Assembly: GCA_003991915.1 (NCBI GenBank)
Contig: RQTK01000157.1
Location: 160,474-224,473, forward strand
Length of the DNA: 64,000 bases
Origin: Elysia chlorotica
Lineage: Eukaryota > Mollusca > Gastropoda > Plakobranchidae
Direction of reading: 5' to 3'
The number at the start of each line of letters is the position of its first letter. The first letter of the stretch is position 1. Position numbers and translations under genes: made by a program. This document shows, piece by piece, positions 11,677 through 24,700 of the stretch. Below the pieces are notes generated by a model. The model ran no database searches. It had not been told where the DNA came from and was given only the letters and a program-made list of their open reading frames with translations.

Positions 11677-14600
11677 TTCTACACATTGTAGTACATAGGT
11701 TTTTAACAGTCTTGAAACAACTGTGGTGATATTTTGTATTGATTTGTTCAAAGCATTCTTTACAAAAATATCGGGTCTACCAGATGGATTCGAGCAAGAG
11801 GGTGATAAGGATGAGAGAATTTCGGACAAGGTTGGAGTGCCAAACATAATAATCAGATTAGAGAGCCTTGATGAAATACAGCTTACGTTCATGGATTATT
11901 TAAGATACAGGGTTGGCTGAAATTATGTAGGACTATTATTATAAAACAGTTACCAACTTGAACTTCACAGCACTGTACTGAGGAAAAAAAGTATACTGTA
12001 ATATTTTACTCGTAGTTAATGATTTCTTGTGTAATTTATGTCTTTGTCTCAAGATGTGTCAAAGATAAAATTCCTGTTTCAAGTGTAGATTGCAATGTAC
12101 CACCTATTGTATCTGCAGGAGCAAGAATGTTTTTTGGACGAGCTAAGGAAAGCCCAAAGGAAACTGTTAAAAGTAGCAAGAGACAGAAGGTTTGTATTTG
12201 ACGCTTTAGTCAATTGCCAAGTTTTTCCTTTTGATATAAGACTAGTTCTCTTTCGATTTTTATTGGTTTACCTGGTAAAAGTAAGTTCTATTTTCAAAAA
12301 ATCTCAAAGTTTCTTTCACCATTTTTCTCTTTTAATCTGAGTTGGAGATAGAATTAGTTGATTTTCCTTACGACTTGATATGTATGGGTACTTTTGTTGT
12401 TGTTGTTTTTAAAAAAAATTAAATATCGTTACCTTACTATTTATTAATTTGCAGCTTATATGATGTATGTTGGTTAAAGTCTGGTGTGTTTTCACATCTC
12501 CAGTTTCCTGCTGGATCGCCTGTTGCAGCAGGAGAAGATTGAAGATTCTTCCACAGAATCGGAAGCCACAAACTCAACAGACACAGAAGATGTTCCTCAT
12601 AGGGAGGCAGCGCCTACCAAGAAGTAAGCTACCACAACCATTTGACATTATCAGATTATATTTGCAGTAGTGCCAATTTTATTATATAAATTTGAGGATT
12701 TTCAATAAAAAAAATGTTGGCAGGTCAAAGTTCTGTAAGTGCCTGTAAAAGGCTTATACTTTATGACCCACTATGCTATGTCGCTGCATACCAGAAGTTC
12801 AGTAAAAATAAAAATGATCCGAATTGGCTGAAGTTAACACATGATTGCACCATAAGAGTAACAGTGATCTATTTCTTTTAAATAATTATTTCAGATAGGA
12901 CATAATGATATTCACAGAGTATTTTTTGTTCAGCCTATTAAACTACTAACCTAAGAATGCTTAATGCCCAAACTATTGTCTACTATTTTAATGATATAGC
13001 TCATGTTAACCCTGAATGCCAGTTTTTTTTTTTTTCGGTGACTTTGTATGTTATTTTAAGAAAGCCTCTTTTATGTCTTAGTGGGTGTCTGAATTATCCT
13101 GCATCTAAGCTATCCCACCGTCATTGTCTTTGGACTTTTTATTCTTCTACTGATGACCTCAACAACTAATTTCTTTATTTAAAAATAGAATTCTCTATTT
13201 TTTCAAAGAGATTGGTGGCTTAAAAAACCCACTTTATTCAGATGTCCCTAGATCAGGCCAAAACAGCCTTCCTTACTGCTTGGGGCATGTTCAGTATAAG
13301 GTGACAGGCTGAGGTAGAAGTCCTACACATAAACAATAATATTGTCAAACTTTAAAAGCCTTGGGACCTGTTGCCATGTAAGATTCTCCTAGGTGCACAT
13401 AGGAGATTTTAAATTTTTAATGAAAGAGATTCTCATACTTAGAAGAGGTTTGTCTAGACATTCTTTATGACAACATCCTCTTCCTTTATGGCTCACTCTT
13501 ATTTTTTCTATTAACCTTCTTCAACAGGCGGAAATTGGCTAGTCAATCAGCTCCATCAGATTTGGCTCACATGTTGACAAATTCCTCAAAGGCAGGATCG
13601 GTAAGGAGTCATTACTGCAATTTTTGGATACTGATATAACATACAAACTCTGTAGAAGCTCGAATAGAAATGAGAATATACAGAGTCCACTGAGACACAA
13701 GTCATAGTTATACATTTTTAAAAATTTTATAGCAATATGATGTTCAGCAGTAATTATACCTTTTAAAGGGTTGTAAAGTATGCATATTTCAGTTCCAAGT
13801 CTCAATGTCCAATATTAATAAGCAACGTTTAGTATTATATTCATCTGGAGTTTTCTCAAGCCAAATATGGGTAACTTGTGTTTAGATTGCACTGTATTCC
13901 TTATAAAATCCTTTTAAACATATACTAGCCACATTTTATTACTTTGCCAAAAGGAATAGTGTTGTTTTTTTACAAAAAAATTTGCTGAATAAATCATTCA
14001 TAGAGAAAGAATTCTGTTCTATCAACTAGATTACTATGATTTTTATTGAGAAAAAAAGAGGCGTACAAAACTATTTTTGTCCTTTTTTTTAAACTCATTT
14101 TTGACTTTTGTTAGGCTTTGGCTCTAGAGGATATTGAAATTTTATGGGGGAGATAAGTGAAAACAAAATGTCTAAATAAACTTAAGAAAAGTCCTTATTT
14201 TTTATCAAGCTGGCGTGATTCTCAAAATGTTATATAATATTAGCCTCTAGCATTACGTTTTCTATTATTTCAACAGTCAGCAGGAACAGATTCTCAGCCA
14301 CCCAAGAAGAAAGCCAAGGGTTCTGGGAAAAAGGGAACTAAATCAAGTGAGTTTAAGTTAAAATGCTTTGGATTTTTATGCAATATCCAAAGTACTTAAT
14401 CCTATTGTGCATTCGTTATGAAAAAGCTCTTATATAGTCGGAAAATAATTATGGCATGTAGAACAGCAATGAAATTAATGAAAAATGTAAGGAAAACACC
14501 AAAAAAACTTGTGGGCATTTATTAAAAAAATTCTTTTATCACTGAATTGATATAAATTATGAGCTTTAATAAAATATGGGGATTGAGCATTAAATTCACA

Positions 14601-15379
14601 TTCTTGCGTTTGTGTATGGTATTATTACAACGGCCCTCATTGTCACTGGGGAAAAAAGGAGGGTTAGATAAAAGTGAAGTTTGCCCCATGCCTTTTGAGG
14701 ATCAAGATTTAGGATCCTGATTGTGCTAGGCAAATGATTTGTCTGAGAGGTAGGTTGCCATTACCTTCCTTACCACACTTTACTTCAGCCATGACTTTAG
14801 AGCCCCAGCCAAGTAAAATTTTTGTATCCCTTTAAAGGTACCCCGCTTGAACTAACTGTATTTTTGTTTTCTCCAAGGTAACCCAAAACCTCCAGTTGTG
14901 AAGCAGGAATCCCCTGGTCAGATGACCCGAGAAGAGTTAGAGCGGCACCTGGAGTCCAAGCAACACCATGAATTTGGCATAGAGAAAGCCACAGCGTCTC
15001 TGCCCATGGAAATTTTCAGCAATGATAACAACCATGACAGGTATGTAAACATTGTTTGGTCTGTTGTTTCCTTTTTTAGTTAATGTCCAACTTCAGCAAT
15101 TATGTTTTATAGTTGGCAGAGGCGTGTAATGAGATTGGGCAAATTATCAGGCAAAAACTTTCCCCTTTTATAAAAAATGTGTTAAGAGGTCAAATGTTCA
15201 CATTAAATCTATAAGAACAATACTTCAAAGGAATATTATTATTAAACATACTTCCATCACTTTTTGTGAATATTTGACTTTGAGTAAATGTAATGCAATC
15301 ATATTTTTCCTCTCACAGCGATGCTGGTGGTGAAGCCGAAGAGGAAGAGGATGATCTGGTGATTGATGTTCCACATTAG
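9475..15379 (+). CDS. INO80E: INO80 chromatin-remodelling complex subunit E, 8 exons
   Basis: Accessory subunit of the metazoan INO80 nucleosome-remodelling complex, acting in the nucleus. Exons: 9475-9525 (CDS from 9495), 10375-10457, 12119-12189, 12504-12623, 13528-13600, 14277-14346, 14878-15040 and 15319-15379. Phases agree throughout, giving 223 aa (human 244). Diagnostic matches are the N-terminal [16 protein letters not shown], then [30 protein letters not shown] and the acidic C-terminus [11 protein letters not shown], near the human DDLVIDIPE. The first two blocks form a predicted coiled coil (about residues 20-75). A Lys-rich stretch ([14 protein letters not shown]) may serve nuclear import. 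Two adjacent ATGs (9495, 9498) are possible starts; 9495 was chosen. A leader exon upstream is implied by the acceptor at 9472-9474. Identity is strong. Confidence 0.94.
9600..9695 (+). repeat. AAT-rich microsatellite
   Basis: Imperfect (AAT)n array in INO80E intron 1. Another (AAT)n lies near 9948-9972. Confidence 0.85.
10029..10077 (+). repeat. 49-nt poly-C tract
   Basis: An uninterrupted run of 49 C followed by about 10 T lies in INO80E intron 1 (counted from the coding exon). It could form G-quadruplex or i-motif DNA, and its true length is likely uncertain in the assembly. Confidence 0.9.
11627..11678 (+). repeat. (ATT)n microsatellite
   Basis: Near-perfect ATT repeats in INO80E intron 2. 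Long Asn- or Ile-rich reading frames across it are artefacts. Confidence 0.9.
13245..13390 (+). mobile_element. Degenerate tRNA-derived SINE
   Basis: Carries the family's middle block (an approximate match to GGTCAGTATAATGTGAC, then GCTGAG..AGAAGTC) and the TTGTCAAAC...CTTGGG block, with no clear tRNA head. It lies in INO80E intron 4. Confidence 0.5.
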
Positions 15380-15493
15380 GCTCCATCAACCCGAGATGTG
15401 TGCGACATTTGAATGCTTTGTAATTATATTTGCTACACATGTACATAGATATCACCCTTGTTCATTATCATCTTTTTTTTTAATGCCTTAAAA

Positions 15494-15499
15494 AATAAA
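15494..15499 (+). terminator. Candidate INO80E polyadenylation signal
   Basis: AATAAA 115 nt after the INO80E stop codon. Other AATAAA sites farther downstream (for example near 15647) mean a longer 3' UTR is possible. Confidence 0.5.
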
Positions 15500-18400
15500 G
15501 GCATCATCTCAGTTATCCACAATGTTTGGAAGTTGTATAAATATGTGACAATATCATTGCCGCTCTTTTATGTACAAATTGGTGGGGGGTAGAGCTGCTA
15601 ACCCCCATCAGCCATTAGAGTGTGTAAATGTAGCCTAAACGTTCAGAAATAAACACAAATATGCTTTTTTGGGGGGCTAAGGTTGGCAGCTTTGTGGTAG
15701 ATTACATTATCAATGCCACATGCCACTGTCGTTGGAAGACTTTGCCATTTCCTAAGTGAAATGTTGGGGCTTTCTTACTCCGCTCTACATATTTGAGCAC
15801 ATAAAATTGTCATATGTCAGTCTTGGAGCCCGTACACAACTTCAACTACAACTACATGTTTGAGATTCATCATTTTGCATTCGTTGTAAAATAATTTTTT
15901 AAGCAAATGTCATATATTTAATCTCAATAGTTGAAATTGAAAGAGCTCTGATTTTGTCCCTGGGGTAAACAATGAGTTTAAAAAAAAAAAGTTTTTTTCT
16001 TTCTTTCTTTTAAAGTCATAGGAATCAATTAGTTATCATCAGGTTTAGAGAGCTGTTTGAATTTTAATTGAAACTAACATTTTTAGTAGAATAACTAACT
16101 TGAAACTCTCTCCTTCAAAAACAATAAAATGTGACTTCCCCTTTTACATCTTTAGAGAAATAATTAATCAGAATTGTTAACTCATTTTTTTTTTATGCAA
16201 GTGTTATGGTATTGAACTATATTTACTCAACATGATGAAGTTGAACGGTTTCTGATTTGTTTAAAATACTCTTTAAGTGGATTCTTCCTCTTCCAGTGTT
16301 TATAATAAGATAACATTTAGAGATGCCCAGGTTGTTTTTTTTATTTGAAATTGTTGTCTATTTTGTTTATAACTAAATATTCATAATTATTATATCATGG
16401 AAAATTATTTAAATATTTTCTATTGCTTCTTTAACTTTTTAATGATAGTAACAAAGAGTACTAAGCCCAAATATGTGTATTGCATACTAATCTGAGTTTT
16501 GAATTGGTTTATATTACTAGTATTGCTGTGTGATACATGCCCGTGGTTTTTAAATAGAAGAAATGTTTAAACACCATCATTTGGTGCTGCAAAGGAAAAG
16601 TAATTTAAAAAAATCTAAGTAGCAGTAGGTCACACCTATAATTTATGTATTTGTGAAAAAGAATGTTGGTATAATTCAAACCAAACAAATATGTGCTGAT
16701 CAGAAATTTAGTAAAGGCAAAATAATGGTACGATTGTTCATATTTTCATTCTGGTGTTTAAGAGGCTTAGTTCAAGTTTTGATTTCGTAAATTGTATTGT
16801 TTCTTAAAATTTAATTATATAATTGATAGTATTTTTATATCTTTTGTATTGCTTTGTTAAAAAAATTTTTTTTTTACCCAATAATATAAGAAATAAACCG
16901 TTCTAAATTTGACTTACCTTTTCAAACAGTATTCTTGTTAAAGGCATTTTTTATTTGTGTGTTAAAAATTGTTTTCTGTAATTAACTGCTTTTCACCTTA
17001 ATATTTGAGTAACCAGTATTATTATTTTTGAAAATTAAAATCCTGAGAAATCAGAAACAAGAGATAAAATTCAGCTCAGAATAAACAAAACACATTATTT
17101 GTTCTTAAATAAACAGAGAGGAAAATAATTTTAGTAGCTTTCACTACTTTAACTTTTTCATATAAAAAAAACTCATGGCTTTCATCAAAAGTTGCTTTTT
17201 TTTATACTTTCATAAAAATTCTCAAATAGAATATGCGAGGCATTATACTAAGCTTTTCCTGCTGAATTTGTATTCATACAAACAGCTTGAGTTCTGTGTT
17301 TAGTTTTTGACATACGTTTTTCGTTTGGCTACCATCCATCTTATCTTTTTTTCCATCCAATTAATCCACCTAAAATACCCAAAGAAAACTTGAAAAAAAA
17401 AAGGAAGGTATGTGGCATGGAACAACCGAGGTAAACATAATATTCTCAAACTTTATTTGACAATGTAGCCTTATTAATGGCAAATTTAAATTTACAAAAG
17501 TTAAATTGATTGTCTTCAAAGTCATTTTTTTTCCCCGGCAGTTCATAGCAAAAACACTTAAATTGTTCATTATGATAATTAAAAACAACAACATGTGTAT
17601 CAGGCTTTCTTTTATTACACATACTTATAAAATAACTTAATGAAAAATCCATGCCCCCAAAAAGGGGGGAAGGGGATTGTTAGATTTAAAATAAACACAA
17701 CCTTGATTCATGTATTGGTTTGTTCTGTAACAATCTACATCAAAGATAGTTACAATATTTAATTTAATTACATTTAAGAGAGCAGAACAAATCCTCTGAA
17801 AAAAAAAGTTAATTTGGACAATTTAAAATTAACAAAAATAAATTAATAATTATTATTTTCAATAATCTTGTGATCAAAGTTTCTTAAGTTTAAGACACTT
17901 TCAGCTTTTTCGGTGTTTCAGAATGAGCAAGATATTTACAACTGCTCAATGATCAAATATATAAAATTTGAAACCATGAAGAGATTTCAAACGAAAGAAT
18001 CTGTTCTTTTCTTTTGGGTGACACATGTCCCTCTAATTATGTCGGGCAACAATGGCCTACAAATAAGAACTTAAATCACTTGTTCATTTTGTTGATAGAA
18101 ATCATTGGAGCGATTAGCATCGGAGTTGAAGTTAATTTAAGTTAAATGGTAACAACTTTAAACCTCTCTCCAGCAGAATTAATGGAATGGTGCTTATGTT
18201 AGTACATGTTTAGAGGAACAAATTACTTAAATCCAGGACAGTAAGATCTCAAATTTGCAGCAATCTAGATATCCGTTTCACAAAGAACATTTTTTTCTCT
18301 ACTCAGTGAGAACTAAGAACCACATAATTTTTTTTTATTTCTAATTGTAAAATTATAGCATGCCTCCCTCACATCAACTTCATATATAAAAATAAAAATT

Positions 18401-18676
18401 GTTTGAAAGACTTCGGTAAAAACACAAGATGCACAAAAACATTCTGCGTATTAGAAAAAGACTAACAACGTTCATTGATTGACACAAACCTTTTCATTCA
18501 ATATACACAAAGACTGACAAGATGTATTTTTTGGTGGCACACATTCTCAAATTTTCCTGTTTCATAACACATATAATTGCTCCATACTGTCGCAACAATT
18601 CTGGTGGTTAAAACTTATGTTATCAATAAGTAAGTCAGAGCAATAAAATTCATATCATCTCGTTCATAACTGTGGT
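15500..18676. other. Gene-free spacer between convergent genes
   Basis: AT-rich sequence between the INO80E and VARP-like 3' ends. No open frame with splice support or family similarity was seen. A short SINE-like tail (AAAATTGTCATATGTCAG...CTTGGAGCCCGTACACAAC) is visible at about 15800-15842. Some of this may be alternative 3' UTR. Confidence 0.5.
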
Positions 18677-18677
18677 C

Positions 18678-18683
18678 TTTATT
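18678..18683 (-). terminator. Candidate VARP-like polyadenylation signal
   Basis: AATAAA on the minus strand, 34 nt beyond the stop codon at 18717-18719. Confidence 0.6.
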
Positions 18684-18716
18684 CTTTCAATTGCCAATCC
18701 TAAGACGATCCAATAG

Positions 18717-21700
18717 CTACGTCTGTTTTCCAAATGGTTGATCAAAGTCATCTTCTTGCAATGCAGCTAGAAAGCCTCTGAAAAGAAAACAACCCATAGA
18801 AAATGTGGATTTCAGCACGATATGAAATACCAAACAACAAATCAATGTTACCTTGAAGTAAATAATAATAATCATTACTGCTAGCAGAAACATCAAACAG
18901 GATGACAGTTTCTGTTTTAAAAAATCTGCTAGCACTAGAAAAAATGGATAGGTATTTATAGCATGTGAGACACTAAAAGGTACCGTATGTGTTTTAAAAA
19001 CCTTATACACCTTCAATCCAAAGGGATTGATGTATTTTTGTTTGTAATCTATAATACTATCAGAGCTGCCAATCTTATAAAGTCCAAAAAGTGTTTGCAA
19101 GCATTTTCTTCCAGTTATTTGGGTAAACGTACACTTTGATGGCTGGCTGGATTTGCAACATCAACCATTTGACCAATCACTTTGAGATATAACCCTGTAC
19201 TAACCCTAATCCTTTCTCTTCACTATTACGTTCCTGCTCTGGGATAATGTCTGGTGGTTGCGCGTGCTGTAGCCGCTCTGTGGATAAACACATTTTTATC
19301 AGCAGTTTTTAAAAAGAGCAATCGTGTAATTTTTATAGCAATTATATAACTGCCTACATAAACTGTAATTTGCTTACGTTTTTTGTTGTTGTATTTCTAT
19401 TTTTTAAAGGTTAAGGAACAGTTCAAACAGAAGTTGTGACCTTATGAACAAACATTTTTTGTTGTTGTCAAACAATTAATATTTCAGCTTAAAAACAGAG
19501 ATCTTTTAGTCTTCTTAATCTTAATAATGAAATATCACCATATAGTCAATGAAACTTTCTTCACTTAATCTAAAATACAAGGCTAAATGTTTATTATATT
19601 ATTTATTATATTGTAACAGATTTGCTGGTGATGGTGGTAATCTGTTAGGCTTTGTTTGTCTAGGGGTATTAAAAATATTCACAGCCAATCACACGACTCG
19701 TCCTTAGAAAATAAATCCGAAGTCCGCAAGTAACAATTTCATACTGTTTAATCCAACAAAAGGGTTATACTTTACAATGTTTGTAGGACGGCTCAATAGT
19801 ACAATTACTGGAGTTTCAATGTAGACTCTGGAAAACAATGTTGACTCTTGCCTAAATCTAATTAAGATTCTTATTTATACACAATTTCGTCGAATCATCC
19901 AGAACAAGAATTACGTAAATCATAAGAGAATATTCTCGGTACACCTCTTTAGCAATTAATCAACCAATCAAAACAAAGGTAAACAAGAGGTGACGAGGTC
20001 ATTACTATTCTAGAACGATCACCGGAGATTCGAGAAGGGCTGTGTTCAGTAAGCAAAACTCACAACTAAATTCTTAGGCTTGAAATACAATCGTTATGCA
20101 ACCAAACAAGATAATGTACATACATCTAGTCAATCCGCTACCCTAAAAGTTACGCACCTAAAAAGGGTGAGTAAATTAATAGATCAACTTATAGTACAAT
20201 GCGTTACACATCCCCCCACTTAAAATAATTTTTCCTTAAAATTTATTTTCACATCCAAAGCATTGTATATTGCCTTCCACTTGATACAAATATCATCAAT
20301 AAAGTAGATACATCATGAGACCTTTACTTGAAGTGGGCGTACCGGCAGTCATGCTTTATGATTAGTATTACATACTTGCAATTTCAAACAATAAAAGTTT
20401 TACTTCTGAAAATAAAACATTACAATAGGTACAGGCATATCAGAAGTTTCCCACTTTACAACAATGCCAACAATGCAATCTAAACATTACTTTTAATAAT
20501 AAGTATTCAAAATATTATACAGGAACTCTGCTAAGAAAATCAGCTCCCACATTATCCTTGCCTTTAATGTGTTCTACTCTGAAAACAAAACTTTGCATAG
20601 CCAATACCCAACGCATGATACGAGGGTTATCAAATTTAGAAATCTTTAGAAATTCAAGGGGTCGGTGGTCTGTCTAAAGCGTGAACTGCTTACCATAAAG
20701 ATACAAAGCAAATTTCTTTATACCCCAAACAATTCCGAGACATTCTCTCTCCATCACAGAATATTTCCTCTCCCTATCTAGAAGCTTCCTACTTGCATAA
20801 GCGACAGGAAAAAATGTGCCCATCCCTGTTGTGGCGCCTAACCCTATATCAGATGCATCTGTTCTCAGAACAAACTCTTTATTAACGTCAGGGAGCACTT
20901 TCACGTTTTTTTTTGTAGTTCTATTTTGTAAAGGTTAAGGAACAGTTCAAACAGAGGTTGTGACCTTAATACAAACATCTTTTGTTGTTGTCAAACAATC
21001 AATATTTCAGCTTAAAAATAGAGATCTTTCAGTCTTCTTAATCTTAATAATGAAATATCAACATAAAAGTCAATGAAACTTAATGGCTTCAACTGATATT
21101 TTTCCTAGATAAAATAAAATTGAAATCATAAAGCTATCATTCAATCAACATCACATATCTGTTCATTTAAAATCAATTAGTTCATTACCTGTACAAAATA
21201 TTTGAGGAATACTTACAATTTAAAAAAAAAATTATAATCATAACATTAAAAAAAAAAATTCCAATTTCAAATAATTAATTTGAATATAAAAAAAAAAAAA
21301 ACATAAAAAAAACACTGAGGTCCCCCCCCTCCCCCCTGAAATACTGAGAGGTTGAAAATAACCCAATGTAAAAGGTTTTACGAAAATCACTTTGATGGAC
21401 ACAACGGCCTACCTGGAAAGATGCTCCGCAGCTGGCCTCGTGAACTGATGCCTTCTTTCTTCCCGGCCACGCCCATCTCCTCCACTGTCTTGCTCAGCAC
21501 TCCAGAGATGCGACTCAGCTGCCGCTCCAACCTGCTCTGGGACGCAGTGATGGCGTCAGACGAAGCAGCAGAGCTTTGGTCACCAGTCACTCTTGGACCA
21601 CGTATATTGCTTGAAGGTGCGGATACATTTCTCTTAAAGGATTGTCTTCGCTCTGTAACAGCCGCAAGTTCATCTAGACTAATCTGTGAGGAATGAAGTA

Positions 21701-24700
21701 TATATGTTTGAGTTTAGAACAGTTATTACAACTTGTAAAGTGAACGGAAAGAGAGCGAGGTGAGGACAGAGAGAAAAGACCTACACAGGCGAGGAAGATT
21801 GATTGGTGGAAGCAAAAGGCTCGACCTGATTGTGAAATGCCCTTGCATTTGTGATGTGGAGGGACATGATCACCTACGCCAACCGGCACAGCATTCCATA
21901 GTTATGATGTTTATGTCTGGGTGTGTGATTGGAGGAAAGGCATCTAGAATAATCTGGGAGGATAAACAATATGTATATTGTTATGTTTGCGTGTGTATGT
22001 GTAGATGATGGGAGAAAGAGAACCTAGACTAATCTAGGAAGATAAACAGCATATATATGTTATATGTATTGTGTAAAAGTGTGTCTATTATTGGAAAAGG
22101 ACATGTAGACAAATCTGTAAACATAAATGATACATATCTTTGTATGTGTGTGTGTCTGTGTAAATGATTGGAGAAAGGGCATCTAGATCAATATGTGAGG
22201 CTAAAGAGTATGTGAGTTTGACTGGAGAAAAGGCATATAGACTTATCTGTGAAGATAAACAATGTGTGTGTTTAAGATTGGAGAAAGGCATCTCGACTTC
22301 TCTGTTAGGATAACAAGTATGTGTATGTGTGTGATTAGACATATCCATATGTTGGCAGATGGAATTTGTAAGGGGCCAACATGTTTTGATAGGTGATCAG
22401 AGGTAAAAATTTAGTTCTTCTTCTACTGTAATACCAAAGTTTTGTCAAATATTAAGATTAAAACTTAGGCGAGATAACTCCTTCACAACAATTTATGAAA
22501 CATGATTTCTACTGCATATGTATATTATTAAGTATGCTATGAAAAAGTTTGAAATTCACTAACCTCCTTTGAAGGAGAATCATTCTCACTGAGGCTACTG
22601 AAGTCAGTTGCTAACATGTATTGCACAGCAGCCTTGAAAGACACTAGACAAAATCTGTTGAAAAAGAAAGAACAATAAGACATATACATTTTGGACATGA
22701 CATAGTTTTACACACAAAAACACATCTGGTCAATTAGGATTCATTTTTATTTCATAGATTTTTCACCAGTTATGTCAATTTTGGATATAGTTGATAAATT
22801 GTTGCATAAAAATGATTAAATCTCCTTGCAAGAAAATACCAAATGGAAAAATAATGAGAGTACAAGCCATTCTTACTAACATGTAATGCAGTTAGCACAA
22901 AAATAAGATTAAAGCCAGTGCTTTGAATTTATTTAAAATTAGAGACAAATGTCAATTAGCCTTTGTATTTCTTTGTTGAATCAAACAAGTTATTTAACTA
23001 TTTAGAAATCCAGAAACACTAAAATGCTCTAAGGCAGACAAATTGAAGTTAAAAGAAAATCAATCTCTTTCTTTCTCTCTGAGCACTACTGAACACTCAC
23101 CCAAGATCATCTCGATCTTTATCCGTAGAGTTCCACATGAAGTTTTCAATATAAAAGAGATCACTTGGTAGATGACAGCATTTTGCTCGAGATATTATTG
23201 TGACCTATGGGGGAAAAAACAAACGAAACAAAACAGATGCAAGCAAATAAGTACAACATTTCAATCTTTCAATGTTAGACTAATTCCTCAAGACTTTCTA
23301 AGACATATGGCAAATAAAGCAGGTATTTATTTTTAGGGAAAAGTGTCATTGACCATTGTCACTAGCAAAGTGGTACCTGAATTGACTAGAGAAATATTTA
23401 ATCTTACACTGTAGATGGCAATCAACACTTCTCTCATAAAACAATTTATACAACATTTGCTCATACTAAGCTTAATGGACAGCTCAAGTTGCAAAAGTGC
23501 AATGACACATAGGCCTTTTTTGAATTTCATGATGAAATTCTCTCTTTTTTTCATTGTTGTGTACTATAAAAAAAATGAAAAGAACCAAAGTTTTCACAGG
23601 AGTTTCCCTGGGCAATCCTATTTAGCTACAGCCTTTTTTTCACAGGAGGTCCATACTCTTCATTTTTCTTTACCATGAATCTTTATCCCCTTCGAAGTTG
23701 ATTTTAGGGATGAAATATTTATTTTCAACTGAAATTTACGTTTTGCATTTCACTTCATTGTTGAAACTTCACAAACGAGTTGCAGCAGCTTTTTCTTATA
23801 AATAAAGGACACTAGCTTTAACAAATGAGAGCGTATACTCACAAGTATGGGAATCAAATCATCGGAGGTAATGCACATTCCATCGTTATCACCTGCAGCA
23901 GATTCAAAACAAAATTACATAATAGTTGGAAAATGTTTTTCAATAAATGCATCAACCTATGCTGCGTCAACAAGAATAAGAAAATCTCATTAATCTCCCT
24001 CCTCAAACCTGCCCATCCGTAAATAAGTAGGATTCTGATAAAAGTGATATATTAGAAAAAAAATTGTTTGGGCATCAGAAAGTCTGGACAACTATTTTGA
24101 ATTAAGGCTTCATAAAGTTCAGATAAACAAAACAACAAAAACAACAACACCAAGTGGTACTTGATTAATGTGTTATAGAAAAATTAGCTTGCTGAGTCAA
24201 AAATAAAATAAAATAGACAGGTGTATCTACTTTCAATAATATAAAAAGTGGATCCTCTATTGAAAGTAAGCATGATACAGTAATTCATGACATGTAAGCT
24301 CAGACATTTCATTTATTCTAAACATTGTGTAAGGAGTCAAGTTTGATTATTCATCATGGATGATTTTTTTTTTTTTATTTAGAGCTCATATTAATATACC
24401 ACAGCATATTCCTTATCTATCACGAGAGCGTTTGATGACTTAAAAAAAAATTAGGGTAAATGATATCGGTAAAGGGCTTTAAACAAGCATTATTTTTTTT
24501 ATATATATTTTCACCACCCATTTACTTCCCTTGTAAGACTGAGAAAACTCATGGAAGTTACAAAAAAATTTTTTAACTGCTGGTGTTTCTGCTCTATTAA
24601 GTAAACATGCCTAATTTATTTTACATGTTTTTAAGGGAGATATGAGCATGCAATTTTTATTCAGGAAGTTCCAGATGATCAGACAGCCTTGATCCCTACT

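Noticed and set aside
11485..11892. 135-codon minus-strand frame with Asn run
   Set aside because: Created by the ATT microsatellite in INO80E intron 2.
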